Assembly (NCBI GenBank): GCA_030248215.1
Contig: JASANG010003900.1
Coordinates: forward strand, 124,001-188,000
DNA length: 64,000 nucleotides
Source: Enoplolaimus lenunculus
Lineage: Eukaryota; Nematoda; Enoplea; Enoplida; Thoracostomopsidae
Direction of reading: 5' to 3'
Part shown: piece by piece, positions 45,652 to 56,590 of the stretch
Layout of the letters: each line of letters starts with the position of its first letter
Numbering within the stretch: the stretch's first letter is position 1
Notes under the pieces: model-generated
The model's input: the letters and a program-made list of their open reading frames with translations, nothing else
What the model was told of the DNA's origin: nothing
Databases searched by the model: none
Program-made: the position numbers and the translations under genes

Positions 45652-46490
45652 GACAAATCAGTGCTATTAACGGAATTGTTTGTATAATCATGGGTGTTAT
45701 ACCCCTACTCCGAGTACAGCGGGTTGGCACATGCCATTTACGCCCACTACAGGCATCCTATCATTTCAATTTTCAAACTTAAAATTATTTCTGGTGTTCA
45801 CATGGCTTTCGGCTTTGCTCATACGCACGCTAATTTAATGTGCGAATACGTCTTGATTAAATCACTCTAGTGAGGCGTGAGCAGATTAATACTGACTGTT
45901 CTCAAATTATATTTCGTTTGATTTTAAATTAATTTTTTTCCAAATTTTTTAAAAAAAACTATCATGTTCACATGCTTTAATTCTCGCTAAGCAAATTGTT
46001 CTGTAAAACTGAAAAAACTCTGATTTTCGTATTGGCTGATCTAGAAATTTTTGACGGGATGCTGCACGATATAAAACAGTGAAACAAGCTGGCGTATGAT
46101 GTTAGCGAAAAGCCAAACGCAGTTTTAGTACTAAATATTAATGTTGAATATTGTTGGTTTTGATATCATGTTTGGGGGGACCATGGCGCATGGGTCTCCC
46201 ACCTGATTAGAAAGCATGTGACAGCTCAATGATTCAGACTACGTAGTCCACAAATACTATCGCCGAATGCAAGTGTGCTTTTTTTAAACTTTAAAATATC
46301 AAATTTTTTCAAAGTTCGTTCGGAGCCAGACGTCTGTAATTTTACTATTTTTCAAATTAAACTTTCTCGTAGCTGCAGATAGCGACTAACAAATGGGAAT
46401 GTGCTTACCAGCTCTGTTGTGTTTCGAATTAAGCGATGGAAATTTTTTGTTTCGGGTTCTTTTTATTGTTGGTAAAGGACTCTCACTCTA

Positions 46491-46817
46491 GTGGATCCAG
46501 ACTGTACGAAAGGGGGGCGTTCGCTTGCCGACAGAAATATCTTTGTCATAAAATAGTTATATCTATACCTAGAAACCTTGTTCGTCAGAAAATTTTTTTC
46601 GTAAAAAATACAATTTTTTCATTCAGAAATTTCTTGTGATAAAATAATAGGTCTCTATTTTACAATTTTTCTCCTCAGAAAACTTTTTGGATATAAAATA
46701 ATAAGCATACCTTACAATTTTTCGCTGCCAATGGCATATGTAGCATACGGTAAAAATTGCGTTTCATAACATGTGCCAGCCAGCCATTGGTCAGAAATTT
46801 CTGGATCCGCCTCTGAC
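46491..46817 (+). mobile_element. GGATCC MITE, long copy
   Basis: TAGTGGATCCAGACTGTACG start and AGAAATTTCTGGATCCGCC end. The body has four to five repeats of the TACAATTTTT...CTCAGAAA...GATAAAATAAT unit (327 bp in all). Confidence 0.78.
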
Positions 46818-47466
46818 CAATCATATCCGAGTTTGGTTTTATGCTTCGGATCCTTAGATGCAAAATAAGGTTTAGGGGTAATTACAAATTACATATGCTT
46901 TGTTTCCTGGGGACGGTAGCAATATTATTTAATTTTTAGACCAAAACCTGCCAAATTGAAGAATTGTTGAAAAATTTAGGACAAATTCGCGTTGAAGTTC
47001 GCTCATCACTACGCTTTAGATTCACCATAAGGTTGAAATTTTTCAATTTGTTTAATCCTGCTCACCGTATTAATCATTCGAGAGCGGTTGTGACAGCCGG
47101 CTGTACCTACCATTGCATTGTGACATAAATTTTCACGCGAATGAAGCCGGCCTGTTGACGCTGAGACAGAAAAACTTTATTTATTAAAATTATAGTCAAG
47201 GTGGGAAAATGTTTGGAAGAAAAAAAATTTTTGTTTTCGGCAAAAAAAACGCTTAAAAATATCTTGGCTGAAAGTACAAAAAATAGGTGACGAAAGCTGT
47301 GATTTATTGCTAAGTAACCGACCACTCCATTTGTCATAGTTGGGGTAATGTTTAAAATTGTATAAAAAACCTTTTTTGATGACACAAAATGTCAAAAAAT
47401 TTAATAAATCCTGGAAATTTGTACTTGTGCTCTTGCTATGTTTGCTATTTTAGATCGTTCAAGCAT

Positions 47467-47722
47467 CACTGTAAATTCCAGTGAATTGATTTTAACTTAG
47501 AGTGAGTTGAATCAACTCAGGGGTGTGCGCTCTGAATTAGGTGTTTCACAACTCACAATTCTAAATTGTATTGAACTCATTCTGAGTTCATTTATCAACC
47601 CCGACCGGAATTAACTCAACTCAGAGCGAATTGATGTTTCGTGTTTTTAACTCAGAAATAACCGGAAATGACTAATTCGCTCACTGAGAGTTGATTAATC
47701 AACTCATCCCAATTTTACAGTG
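47467..47722. mobile_element. CT1 MITE
   Basis: CACTGTAAATTCCAGTGAATTG start and CCCAATTTTACAGTG end; flanked by CAT on the right and GCAT on the left. Confidence 0.86.
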
Positions 47723-47751
47723 CATTAATTGGCCAGGCCATTGCGCTAATA

Positions 47752-48178
47752 CGGGCCCGTAGCCAAGAGGGGGCCAGGGTGGGCTCAGACCCCCATGGAA
47801 AAATTTTAGCTCCTCTAGAAGATTTTCAATCTTGCTTGTAAGTCATTGAAAACCCTTGAATGTCATGCGGGGTTCACGTTATAACCGGGGCAGTTTGGGA
47901 CACGTTTTGTCCCTATTACACTATTGAGTCACATTTTGTCTGCTTGTAGACCCCATATCGTATTCAAAAATTCGTATTTGTCTGCTAATATCATGTGTAG
48001 GTCACCTCTTGTCCTTCAATGTCATATAATATTCGAGGTATTGTCTGCGAATATCATATGATATATTTTCAAATGTCTGCATAGTTGAGGTAACATACCC
48101 AAATTGTCCTGTTGAATATCATGATACTAGGGAAAATTTTTTGGGCCTCCCAGCAAGGTGAGCTGGCTACGAGCCTGC
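47752..48178 (-). mobile_element. GC MITE carrying an unrelated ~265-bp insert
   Basis: CGGGCCCGTAGCCAAGAGG start and GGCTACGAGCCTG end, with flanks CGCTAATA/CGGTAATA (7 of 8). The usual body breaks after CCCTTGAATG near 47860 and resumes at AAATTTTTTGGGCCTCC near 48132. The insert contains several TTGTC-type words (GTTTTGTCCC, ATTTTGTCTGC, TCTTGTCC) and AATATCAT words. Confidence 0.78.
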
Positions 48179-48690
48179 GGTAATAAAATTGAACAAAAGC
48201 CGTCTTTGCAAACTTTGACTGTACTCTACGCTGGCAAAACTACTTCATTTACTATATCACACGTCAAATTACAGCCCCATTGTGACAAAAAAGGTTTTAT
48301 CTGAGCGGCATATGTCTGTTTTGGTGTAATTTTGACGAAAAATTTTAATTTTAAAATTTTTTCCATTAACCAATATTTTACCGAGTTTGTTAAAATTTTC
48401 AGAAATCTTCTTGTCAAACAATATACCGATAAACAGGCATATATTATCAATCTTATCACCTGCTCTTGGAGCAGGCATATCAGAAAAACTTTGTATGCTT
48501 TTTTTGGAGTTAATAAGAAAGTGATAATTTTAAAATTTTGTCATTCTTTATTCATTCATAATTTTCTTTTGCTTTAGATTAAACAAAAAGTTTGCGGTGT
48601 AAACTGTATTTTTATAAAAAAGCTGATAATGTTTTCGGCCAATGTTAAAAAGAACAAGGGCGGAACAGTATTATAAGCATATACCAAAGA

Positions 48691-48761
48691 AAAATTCTAC
48701 CGGAGCCGGAGGCCGATTTTCTGCCGGAGCGGGAGGTAGACCTCCGGTTGTACCCTGCCTT
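48691..48761 (+). mobile_element. CCGGAG MITE, right end only
   Basis: ACCGGAGCCGGAGGCCG to CCTCCGGTTGTACCCTGCC, nearly identical to 53703-53769. It starts abruptly inside a broken TG left end. Confidence 0.78.
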
Positions 48762-48839
48762 CTTGGGACAAATAAATCAGCGTGGATTCGATACCAATTG
48801 CTGTGCCGGCAAAAAAGTTAACGCCCTTAAAAGTAACCG

Positions 48840-49031
48840 CCAATGTAAGAACAGGGGCGGAACGGCATTGTAAGCTTATTCCTAAGCCTAAGCCTAAGAC
48901 TAGCGTAAGAATGAGCTTATTGCTAAGCCTAAGCCTAAACCTAAGTCAACCAAAAAGTCAGTCTGCAGCTTAAACTTATTCTGTTCTGGTCCCACAGAAA
49001 ACCGTTCCGCCCATGATTTTTACATGGGCCA
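48840..49031 (+). mobile_element. TG MITE
   Basis: GCCAATGTAAGAACAGGGG start and GATTTTTACATGGGCC end, with CCTAAGCCTAAG interior. It is preceded by the right end of a CCGGAG element in the same arrangement as at 53.7-54.0 kb. A left-end scrap of another copy lies at 48636-48690. Confidence 0.82.
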
Positions 49032-49139
49032 TGTTTTGTGTAATGTTCAATTTAAAACACTTTCTGAATCACAGAGATTTTCCATTGAACTATACCATCT
49101 TGAAATAAATTCGCCCAACCTGTTGTTTCACTATTTGGC

Positions 49140-49353
49140 TCGTATTCTCAAATGTGTATAGCAAGCACGTATCAGCAGTGGCGATAGGTCTTGTAACCTT
49201 CGAACCAGTGAATTCTTACGCTCAAATTTCAGCACATTTTTCGCATTTCATTTGCTCTACTCTGTGCCGAAATTTAGAATTCAACAACTGCAACAGTTAA
49301 AAAGTTAGAAAACCGACTGATGATAGTTGCTATACACATTTGAGAATATATGC
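49140..49353. mobile_element. ACC MITE
   Basis: CGTATTCTCAAATGTGTATAG start and CTATACACATTTGAGAATAT end: long, well-matched terminal repeats of about 20 bp. Confidence 0.85.
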
Positions 49354-49624
49354 CCTACAAAGGAATTTGTCCATTTTTTCTGCTTGTCTCAACGTTGCGG
49401 CGCCTTTTTACAAAATTTTGTTCGACTGTACTGAACCGAATGGGAGGGGGTGGTAATGATTGAGTCCGGTGTCCACATTTTGACCACGAATCTATAGGAG
49501 TATATGTCAGTTGTAATTAGACTACGTAAATTGATAGACTCCATAATTACTAATTAGTCCATAAATGTTAACTACCCAATTACAAATGGTCATTTATGTG
49601 TCCGAGTACAAACATAGCTAAATC

Positions 49625-49817
49625 GGCAAATGTTACTTTAAGGATCATAACAGTAGATTAAGCGTATTCCTAAGCCTAAGCTTAATCCTAAGCCGTGCAA
49701 AAATGGATTGTTCCTAAGGCTAAGCCTAAGCCTAAGCAAAAAATGTAATCTAGAATCTAAACCTACTCATTTATAGACCCACCAGAAACCTGGACGCCCC
49801 TTGCAGTAACATGGGCC
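49625..49817 (+). mobile_element. TG MITE, GTTACTTTAAGG subtype, perfect duplication
   Basis: GGCAAATGTTACTTTAAGG start and GCAGTAACATGGGCC end, flanked by identical GCTAAATC on both sides (49617-49624 and 49818-49825). CCTAAGC words surround a GTGCAAAAATGG core. Confidence 0.9.
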
Positions 49818-50209
49818 GCTAAATCTGTAAAGACCTGCAATAGTGTATCTGTAAAATTTCGCATGCTGCGCTATTTTTACGCCACACTTCTAACAGCAAA
49901 ATAGAGTTTGCCAATTTGCAAAAGGTTTCAGCTTCCATGCTGACATCTTCGTTACCCCAACATTCGCAATTCAACAAAATTATCCGCTACTGGTGATAAT
50001 TCCTGTAAATTTCGTGACAGCAAATGGAGTTTTTCACAACTTTACTGCGGTTGTTGCATTTGATTCACTTGGCAGTCGAGCTTGACTTGCGTATCTGCGG
50101 CATTGCCGTTTGTTGTAAGACGTTTATTTTCAACTGGTGATAGGTGCTATACACATTTGGAGTAGGCCCACTCGTTTATCATAGTCTGTTAAACAGAAAC
50201 ACACTCGTG

Positions 50210-50357
50210 GCTAATGTATACAACATGGTCGTCACACTAGTATAAGCATATTACTAAGCCTAACGCCTAAGCATAAAACATAACTCCAAAAGCTTAATCT
50301 TGCTCTATTGCGGTCCCGCAGAAAAACGATTCGGCCCTGAACGTTTTACATAGGCTA
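50210..50357 (+). mobile_element. TG MITE
   Basis: Begins GGCTAATGTATACAACATGG and ends GAACGTTTTACATAGGC. The TTAGGC-like content is reduced to a few AAGCCTAA words. Confidence 0.72.
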
Positions 50358-50394
50358 AATATAAAAATCAATCTTTTTATTAATGACTTAGCTA

Positions 50395-50604
50395 CACTGC
50401 AAAAAATGCTGAGTCAAATTGACTCCCTCTGAAAAAGGCTCTACGGGACTACACAAACTGAGTCAAAGTTCGACTCCGCCAGAGTCAAACGTGCGATTTA
50501 GCGAGTCAAATTTGATTCTATTGGAGTCGAATTTGACTCAGTTTGTGTAGTCCCGTAGAGCCTATTTCGGAGAGAGTCAATTTGACTCACCATTTTTTGC
50601 AGCG
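50395..50604. mobile_element. CT2 MITE with TA duplication
   Basis: CACTGCAAAAAATGCTGAGTC start and CTCACCATTTTTTGCAGCG end, flanked by TA on both sides. It carries the inner pair GGCTCTACGGGACTAC and GTAGTCCCGTAGAGCC, so the inverted repeat extends over most of the element. Confidence 0.9.
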
Positions 50605-50972
50605 TATGACCGTTTAATCTTACATCAAAATAAGCTGTCAATTAAGCTGAAAAATAACAGATTTACACATCGAAGTAAACGTGACTGCAAACATATTGAC
50701 TCAAGTGTCAGTGGGATAAAAAATGACTTTCGGCATCATCAAAGCGTTTTGTAATGTTTTTTAATCCCTCAGACTGCCTCATACTCAAATGATCCTTTGA
50801 TGAGTCGCGTTAACCACCTGTGATGGCACACTTTTCAACGAATGATTAATTGAAACCAAAACGTTGTTTTTTGTTTAAATCTGAAATTATGCGATGTTCT
50901 GATCGGGTCGATGTGCATGGTTTTGCATCTGCAAGTTTTGATTGGACAAGATTCGTGATGTTGAATTGTCCG

Positions 50973-51118
50973 GCAGGCCTGTAACCAGCTCACATTGCTA
51001 TGGTTGGCTACTAATTTTTCAGCAGGGGTATACAATGGCTTTTGATGAGTTACAAGTAAGGTTGAAAATTTTCTATGAGAACCATAATGTTTGAGATAGA
51101 GCTGAGCTCACCTGGCGC
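50973..51118 (+). mobile_element. GC MITE, right end missing
   Basis: Starts CAGGCCTGTAACCAGCTCAC and keeps the body through TTACAAGTAAGGTTGAAAAT. The right terminal repeat is not seen after GAGCTGAGCTCACC. Confidence 0.65.
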
Positions 51119-51231
51119 TCATCAGCGTAAACTTCGGATAACCCAATATACAAATTTTAACTTTATGTTTTTAGTTTTTTAATTAAAATCGTGAATAGAG
51201 ATTTTAAATAGATATTTTTCTGTACGGAACA

Positions 51232-51375
51232 CCGTATATATGTAGCAACCCAAGTTGTAATTCAGCCCAATTCCGAATTGAGCTAATCCAAAACCAACAC
51301 GGAATTACGACTTGGGCTGGCGCAAGGCCAAATAGGGCTAAATTTAACAGCTTGGGCTACAACATATATACCGAA
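51232..51375. mobile_element. Small MITE with TATATGTTGTAGCCCAAG ends
   Basis: CGTATATATGTAGCAACCCAAG and CTTGGGCTACAACATATATACCG are a ~22-bp inverted pair around an AT-rich centre with GAATTGAGC and a second inner CTTGGGCTGG. Single copy here. Confidence 0.7.
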
Positions 51376-53239
51376 ATGTTATTCTGAAAAAATTACTAAA
51401 AATATATATTCCAAAATTTTTTCTATATTTTGCAGAAATTTTTTGCCACAAAATGTGCCGCAATGCACCTGTCCGTCCGTCGTCGCACGCCGCTGTCAAC
51501 GAAAACAAAATAAAAGTTTAAAAACATTCTTGCAACATTTTATTCGTAAAAAATAATTGTTTTGCGGTAAAATCTACGTAAAATTAACCCTATCAACCGA
51601 CCTTAATTTAACAAATAAAGAGTAGAAATTTTTTGAGATTATCAATTTAAACTTTAAACTCAAAGATAATATTAACTTAAACTATGATCCAATCAAAAGT
51701 TAAAATCGAACTGCTGAACAAGCTGACCAATACCAGCCCACAAAAGCAACCCATTGCAATCGATCAAATTTTTTAATCAAAAACGTTTGGCCAATCAAAG
51801 CTTTAGCCGGATTTGGAATTATTATATTTAAGAAGTTATTCAAGTTAGCGAAAAAGTAACTTCTTACAATCGATTCCTATGTAATTTATTCCAGCTATTT
51901 TGAGGTGGCTGGAAGGCTGTTTTCAGGATACGGAGAACTGATTACCGATCCGTGTCCGGGTATCGCTCGAGTAGGCGAAAACAGTTAATGGATAAAACAA
52001 TTATTGAGATCAAGGGAAAATGATGCATACTTCAACAAGATTATGCAACACCAGTCGGGACCCCAAGAGTTGATTCGCTCTTGTCATAATCAATTCTTGC
52101 TCACATGCACCTAAACATTCGAGCCTCCCCCTGTGACAACTACGGGCCAGATAAGTAAGGTGAACACAAGTTTTTGACACAAAATTACAATCTTTAAACA
52201 TGGGGATAAATAATTCTTCAAAATGCCAAGGAGATATAGATCTGAGTTTCCAGATTGACTAAATAAAAAAGTATTTGAACGAAAAATAGTCAAACTAAAC
52301 CTTAAACTTCCCATTCTAACGGGACAATTAGTTCCTGTTAAGGTCATTGAAGCAGTGAAGTGTTCTATATATTAAGCATAAGCTTGAGCCTAAGCCTAAA
52401 TATATATATTTATTTATTCAATTATTTATTTACTTATTAATTTATATAAAATGGGAAAAAAAGCACGCAAGCGAAGCAAGCGAGAAGCCACACTCAATTT
52501 TAGCACTAAGATTTCATACAAAGTTTATATCATCCCTATTGAAGGGCCATAGCACTGCATCGGGTGCCCCACTGCTCTTGGATCGGCCAATGAGTTAACG
52601 AATTGAAATTTTTGACATTGCAAGCTTATGACTAAAGCCATGTGTATGATGATGAATCATGGGCTTTATAGAATACGAAAACGAAACCGTTTAGAAAGTA
52701 AATTTTGGAAATTCAAACGCTTACCGCCGCTACGTAATCAATTTTACTCAGTTTGACAGATTTGACAACACTGCAATTTTACGTTGAGGTTTTGAGAGTT
52801 TCGCTCAGCTTCAATATTTGCGTCGTCACAGGAAATTTGAGGAAAAAAGTTTTCAAACCAAGCGCAATGGTGATGGTTTGGTTTTCGAATTTATGAAAAT
52901 TTTTTCATTTTGACTTTAAATTTGAAAAAATGTTTTGATTTAGGAAATTTAGTTATCGTCAGATGTTCTGGTGTTATAAAACGTTTTAAATTGAAAAGTC
53001 GGTCTTGCCACATTTCAGTTGTGGGAGACACTGAAAATAAGTGCAAAAAATAGCACCCATTTTGTCTTGCCACATGGAAATTTGGCATTTTTAAGAAAAG
53101 TTTTTGGAAACAAACTAGCAGGCAAACCTTTTTGAAGTAAAATAAACCAGGTTTCGATCAATGTTATATTTTAGCGTTAAGGCTGTAAAACTAAATGCCA
53201 TGCTAAGTTTGTAAAGATTAGTCTAAATTTTCACGCACG

Positions 53240-53419
53240 TGGTTCTAGAATAAATCGGTTCTTTTCCGTTATTTCTCCCAGCCTGCGTTTGCTCCTAAAT
53301 CGTTGGATTTAAAATTTTTTTGCATATTTGAGCTTTTCATGACCTCCCCTGACTATTTTACGTTTAAATTTGGATTTTTGAAAAATTCGATTTTTTAAGA
53401 TTCCAAAGTCCGCTTCTTG
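53240..53419. repeat. Second copy of the hairpin repeat, interrupted by a CCGGAG MITE
   Basis: Similar to 42015-42185 base for base over most of its length, ending at the insertion point of the CCGGAG element. Right of the element, ACAAATAAATCATCGTGGG continues a flank that is also found at 48768-48843. Confidence 0.7.
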
Positions 53420-53767
53420 CAGGGTGCAACCGGAGGTGAAAAGCACCGGAGCCGGAGGTCAACAAAACTTGCCGGAGCCGGAGGTGAGGCGAAATTAAGT
53501 AGTAAAAATGATGGTTATTTAGTTAATTTTAGCCAATATCTGCAAAATGTTGTAAGTTGTTTGGTTTCACGCTAGTTTTCTGCCAAATTTCGGCATTCTT
53601 TCATGAAAATTGTGACAAAAGTCAATCGAAACGCGCTAAACAGATAAATTTAGGACAATAATGCAAAATTTTACTACCAAAATTGCCGCAACTTCCAGCA
53701 AAAATTTTACCGGAGCCGGAGGCCGATTTTCTGCCGGAGCGGGAGGCAAACCTCCGGTTGTACCCTG
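53420..53767 (+). mobile_element. CCGGAG MITE (hAT-like), complete copy
   Basis: CAGGGTGCAACCGGAGGTG start and ACCTCCGGTTGTACCCTG end. The flanks GCTTCTTG/CCTTCATG resemble an 8-bp duplication; the matching unoccupied sequence at about 42181 reads CCTTCTTG. GGAGCCGGAGG words flank an AT-rich centre. Confidence 0.85.
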
Positions 53768-53847
53768 CCTTCATGGCACAAATAAATCATCGTGGGTTTC
53801 ATCGCAATTTCTGTGCCGGCACAAACGTTAATGCCCTTAAAAGTAAC

Positions 53848-54030
53848 GGCCAAAGTAAGAACAGGGGCGGAACAGTATTGTAAGCTTATTCCTAAGCCCA
53901 AGCCTATTAAAGCCTAAGCCTAAGAATGACTTTACTCTTAATCCAAGCAAAAAATTAGTCTTAAAGCTTTAGCTTATTCCATTTTAGTTCCACAGAAAAA
54001 CGTTCCGTCTCTGATCTTTACGTGGGCCAA
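53848..54030 (+). mobile_element. TG MITE
   Basis: Begins GGCCAAAGTAAGAACAGGGG and ends CTGATCTTTACGTGGGCC. It directly follows about 80 bp of the flank shared with 48.77-48.84 kb. Confidence 0.8.
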
Positions 54031-54527
54031 AGTAAAACATGAAACGTTTTTGTTATATTAAAATTTGGGGCGACCACCAGCAATGATTTCATGAACAAAC
54101 GACACACAAATTTCACATTATTTACGCCAGATTTAATTTTGCAAAGAAAATTAGTGCATTTGTGTGCTCTCACAGCGAGTTTTAATAATTGCGTTTCAAC
54201 TTTTGCGACACTTTTAATTACTATGGGAATTTCGTGTGCGAGCGTGAGAACGCATAAAATACACAAGCCGAAATATGGTCAAATTTTTAAAATATTTTCA
54301 AAAACTTTTAGAGACATAATTAACGGATTTTCGCCGTTTATATGCGGCTTTAAATTCGAAATAATAATTTTATTTTTAAGTACTTGAAGACGGCGACAAT
54401 TTTGAGTTAAATTAACTAGAATCATGGAAGCTTATATTAACTATTAATAAACAATTTTTAAAACGCGCCTGGTGATGCGCGCTGACGAACGGCGCCGAGT
54501 GGCACAGAAAAGTAAATAGCAACCAGA

Positions 54528-54840
54528 GTACAACCGGAGGTCTGCCTCCGGCTCCGGCAGAAAATCGGTCTCCGCCTCTGGCTCCGGTAGAATTTTTGCC
54601 CGGCAATTTCGGTATTAAAATTTTGCATTATTTTCCTAAATTTATCTGTTTATCGCGTTTCGATTGACTTTTGTCACAATTTTCATGAAAGAATCGCCGA
54701 AATTTCGCAGAAAATTAGCGTGCAACCAAACAACTTAACAACATTTTGCAGATATTGGCTAAAATTAACTAATTAACCATCATTTTTACTGATTAATTTC
54801 GCCTCACCTTCGGCTCCGGCAAGTTTCGTTTACCTCACTA
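54528..54840 (-). mobile_element. CCGGAG MITE, reverse copy
   Basis: GAGTACAACCGGAGGTC start and CACCTTCGGCTCCGGCAAG near the end. The centre is the reverse complement of the 53420 copy (for example GACTTTTGTCACAATTTTCA). A much more diverged relative of the centre lies at about 61017-61260. Confidence 0.8.
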
Positions 54841-55026
54841 TCATCAGTTGAAGTTTTCAAACTCGCTAACTATTGCAGTTGTTGAACTCAAAATTGGTAC
54901 AGGAGTAGAGAAACATATATGTTAATAATGTCCTGTAATTTTCAGCCTCAGCAGTCCCTGGTTCGAAAGTTTTACAAGACCTATCACCAACTGGTGATAC
55001 GTGCTATACACATTTGAGAATACCGG
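54838..55026. mobile_element. ACC MITE, left end truncated
   Basis: Right end GTGCTATACACATTTGAGAATAC and inner CTATCACCAACTGGTGATACG; the left part starts within the family at the end of the CCGGAG element. A similar right-end scrap lies at 50140-50165. Confidence 0.65.
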
Positions 55027-55275
55027 CCCTGGACTGAGTCAATTGTTTAAACTGTATAATTGCAGGCTTGGCAATATTAATAACTGACGCATTATTACAA
55101 ATTTTAAAGTCATTTAACCATAATTCGTTCAAAACTCAACTGACCGAATATTAAAAATTTAACACTGCTCGTTTACCAACTCATATCTCTTGAGTAAAAG
55201 TGAGCAGTGCAACTATGCTTGAGTTAAAGGTAAATTGACCAATTTATTCAGTAAATAGATCGTATCTGTTTAAAA

Positions 55276-55850
55276 CAAGCCCGTAGTCAGGTCACCTTGA
55301 CAGTGAGGACTAAACATTTATCAGTAGAGGCATACAAGGGTTTTCGATGACTTTACAAATAAGGTTGAAAATTTTCGCAAGGATCCAAAGTTTTACCTGT
55401 GGTAGCGCTAAATTCATTGTTAGCAAGTAGAGGCATACAAGGGTTTTCGATGACTTTACAAGCAAGGTTGAAAATTTTCGCAAAGATCCAAAGTTTTACC
55501 TGTGGTAGCGCTAAATTCATTGTTAGCAAGTAGAGGCATACAAGGGTTTTCGATGACTTTACAAGCAAGGTTGAAAATTTTCGCAAAGATCCAAAGTTTT
55601 ACCTGTGGTAGCGCTAAATTCATTGTTAGCAAGTAGAGGCATACAAGGGTTTTCGATGACTTTACAAATAAGGTTGAAATTTTTCGCAAGGATCCAAAGT
55701 TTTACCTGTGGTAGCGCTAAATTCATTGTTAGCAAGTAGAGGCATACAAGGGTTTTCGATGACGTTACAAGTAAGGTTGAAAATTTTCGCAAACATCCAA
55801 AGTTTTACCTGTGGTACCGCTAAATTCATTGTTAGCAACAGTTCGCCGGA
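55276..55850 (+). mobile_element. GC MITE expanded by a 103-bp tandem array
   Basis: The left end CAAGCCCGTAGTCAGGTCAC is followed by the usual body, of which a 103-bp segment is repeated five times (55323-55837). No normal right end follows; another GC copy begins near 55877. Confidence 0.78.
55323..55837 (+). repeat. 103-bp tandem repeat, five copies
   Basis: Units begin AGTAGAGGCATACAAGGG at 55323, 55426, 55529, 55632 and 55735. They are nearly identical, and each contains the GC-family words TACAAGGGTTTTCGATGAC and AAGGTTGAAAATTTTCGC. Being about a multiple of three minus two, the period shifts frame between copies, which produces a set of look-alike short open frames on the minus strand with no coding meaning. 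Confidence 0.93.
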
Positions 55851-55876
55851 TTTTTTCGCTATAAATAATATCGCAG

Positions 55877-56030
55877 CGGGCCCATAGCTAAAAGGGATCC
55901 TCAAGGTGCTCGGTTTTATTGTTAGAAAAGTTTCAACCTTGCTTGTAAATTCGCATAAAATTTTTGCATACCCCCTGTGAAAATATTTATTAAAGGCCTC
56001 TCACTAGCAAGTTGAGCTGGCTACACGCCT
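55877..56030 (-). mobile_element. GC MITE
   Basis: Left end CGGGCCCATAGCTAAAAGGG and right end AGTTGAGCTGGCTACACGCC, with an inverted body relative to the 55276 copy. Confidence 0.72.
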
Positions 56031-56229
56031 AAAACATGGCAACTCGGCATAGGTTCGGCTCCAGTTAAGCTACAAGCGACTGGTGTACTGTCACTTGACC
56101 CACAGCTCTTGCAGTCACTAATAATTATTAGTTAACTTTGTGTATTGTTCACCCCTTGAAAGAAATTAATTTATGTTACATTTGACTGTTCGCCAAACGA
56201 TATTTTGGGCATGTGCGAGTAAGTGGTAT

Positions 56230-56590
56230 AGGCCCATAGCCAGCTCACCTTGCAAGGTGGGGCTGCAAATTTTTAAAAGGGGCATACATGGCTTTTCAAT
56301 TCCTTAAAATAAAAAAGTTGAAAATTTTTTTGGGTTCCAAAATTTTTCCAAGGATGCTGAGCACCCCTGGGCCGGAGCAGCCATCCTCCATAGCCCCCAT
56401 TTGGGAGGGGCCTACCCTAAAGGGACCCCCAGCCCTAACAGATTGAAACAAAAACCGCCGAGTTTTAAAATGCGTCTAGCTTCTCGCTCGCAACTTGGGA
56501 TCCCCCCACACTGGAGATTGGTGGGAGGCGGCCCCCCCAGTCTGCTCCGGCACTGGAGCCCCTTGACCCCCCTGGTTTACCCGCTCGATG
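56230..56590 (+). mobile_element. GC MITE interrupted by a GA-type element
   Basis: The left part, TAGGCCCATAGCCAGCTCACC to GGATGCTGAGCACCCC (56230-56360), is typical. The matching right part appears to resume after 56556 as AGCCCCTTGACCCCCCTGG. The CCGGAGCAG element lies between. Confidence 0.65.
56361..56556 (+). mobile_element. GA MITE inserted in a GC MITE
   Basis: CTGGGCCGGAGCAGCC start and CTGCTCCGGCACTG end. GAGC-containing flanks on each side (GAGCACCC, GAGCCCCT) suggest a decayed 8-bp duplication. The interior carries GCGTCTAGCTTCTCGCTCGC. Confidence 0.8.

Noticed and set aside
55323-55837. CRISPR-like repeat array
   Set aside because: Units are contiguous with no distinct spacers, the setting is a eukaryotic intron, and the unit is a MITE fragment.
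55353-55904. Series of ~77-codon minus-strand open frames with similar sequence
   Set aside because: They are the same frame read through a 103-bp tandem repeat derived from a MITE.
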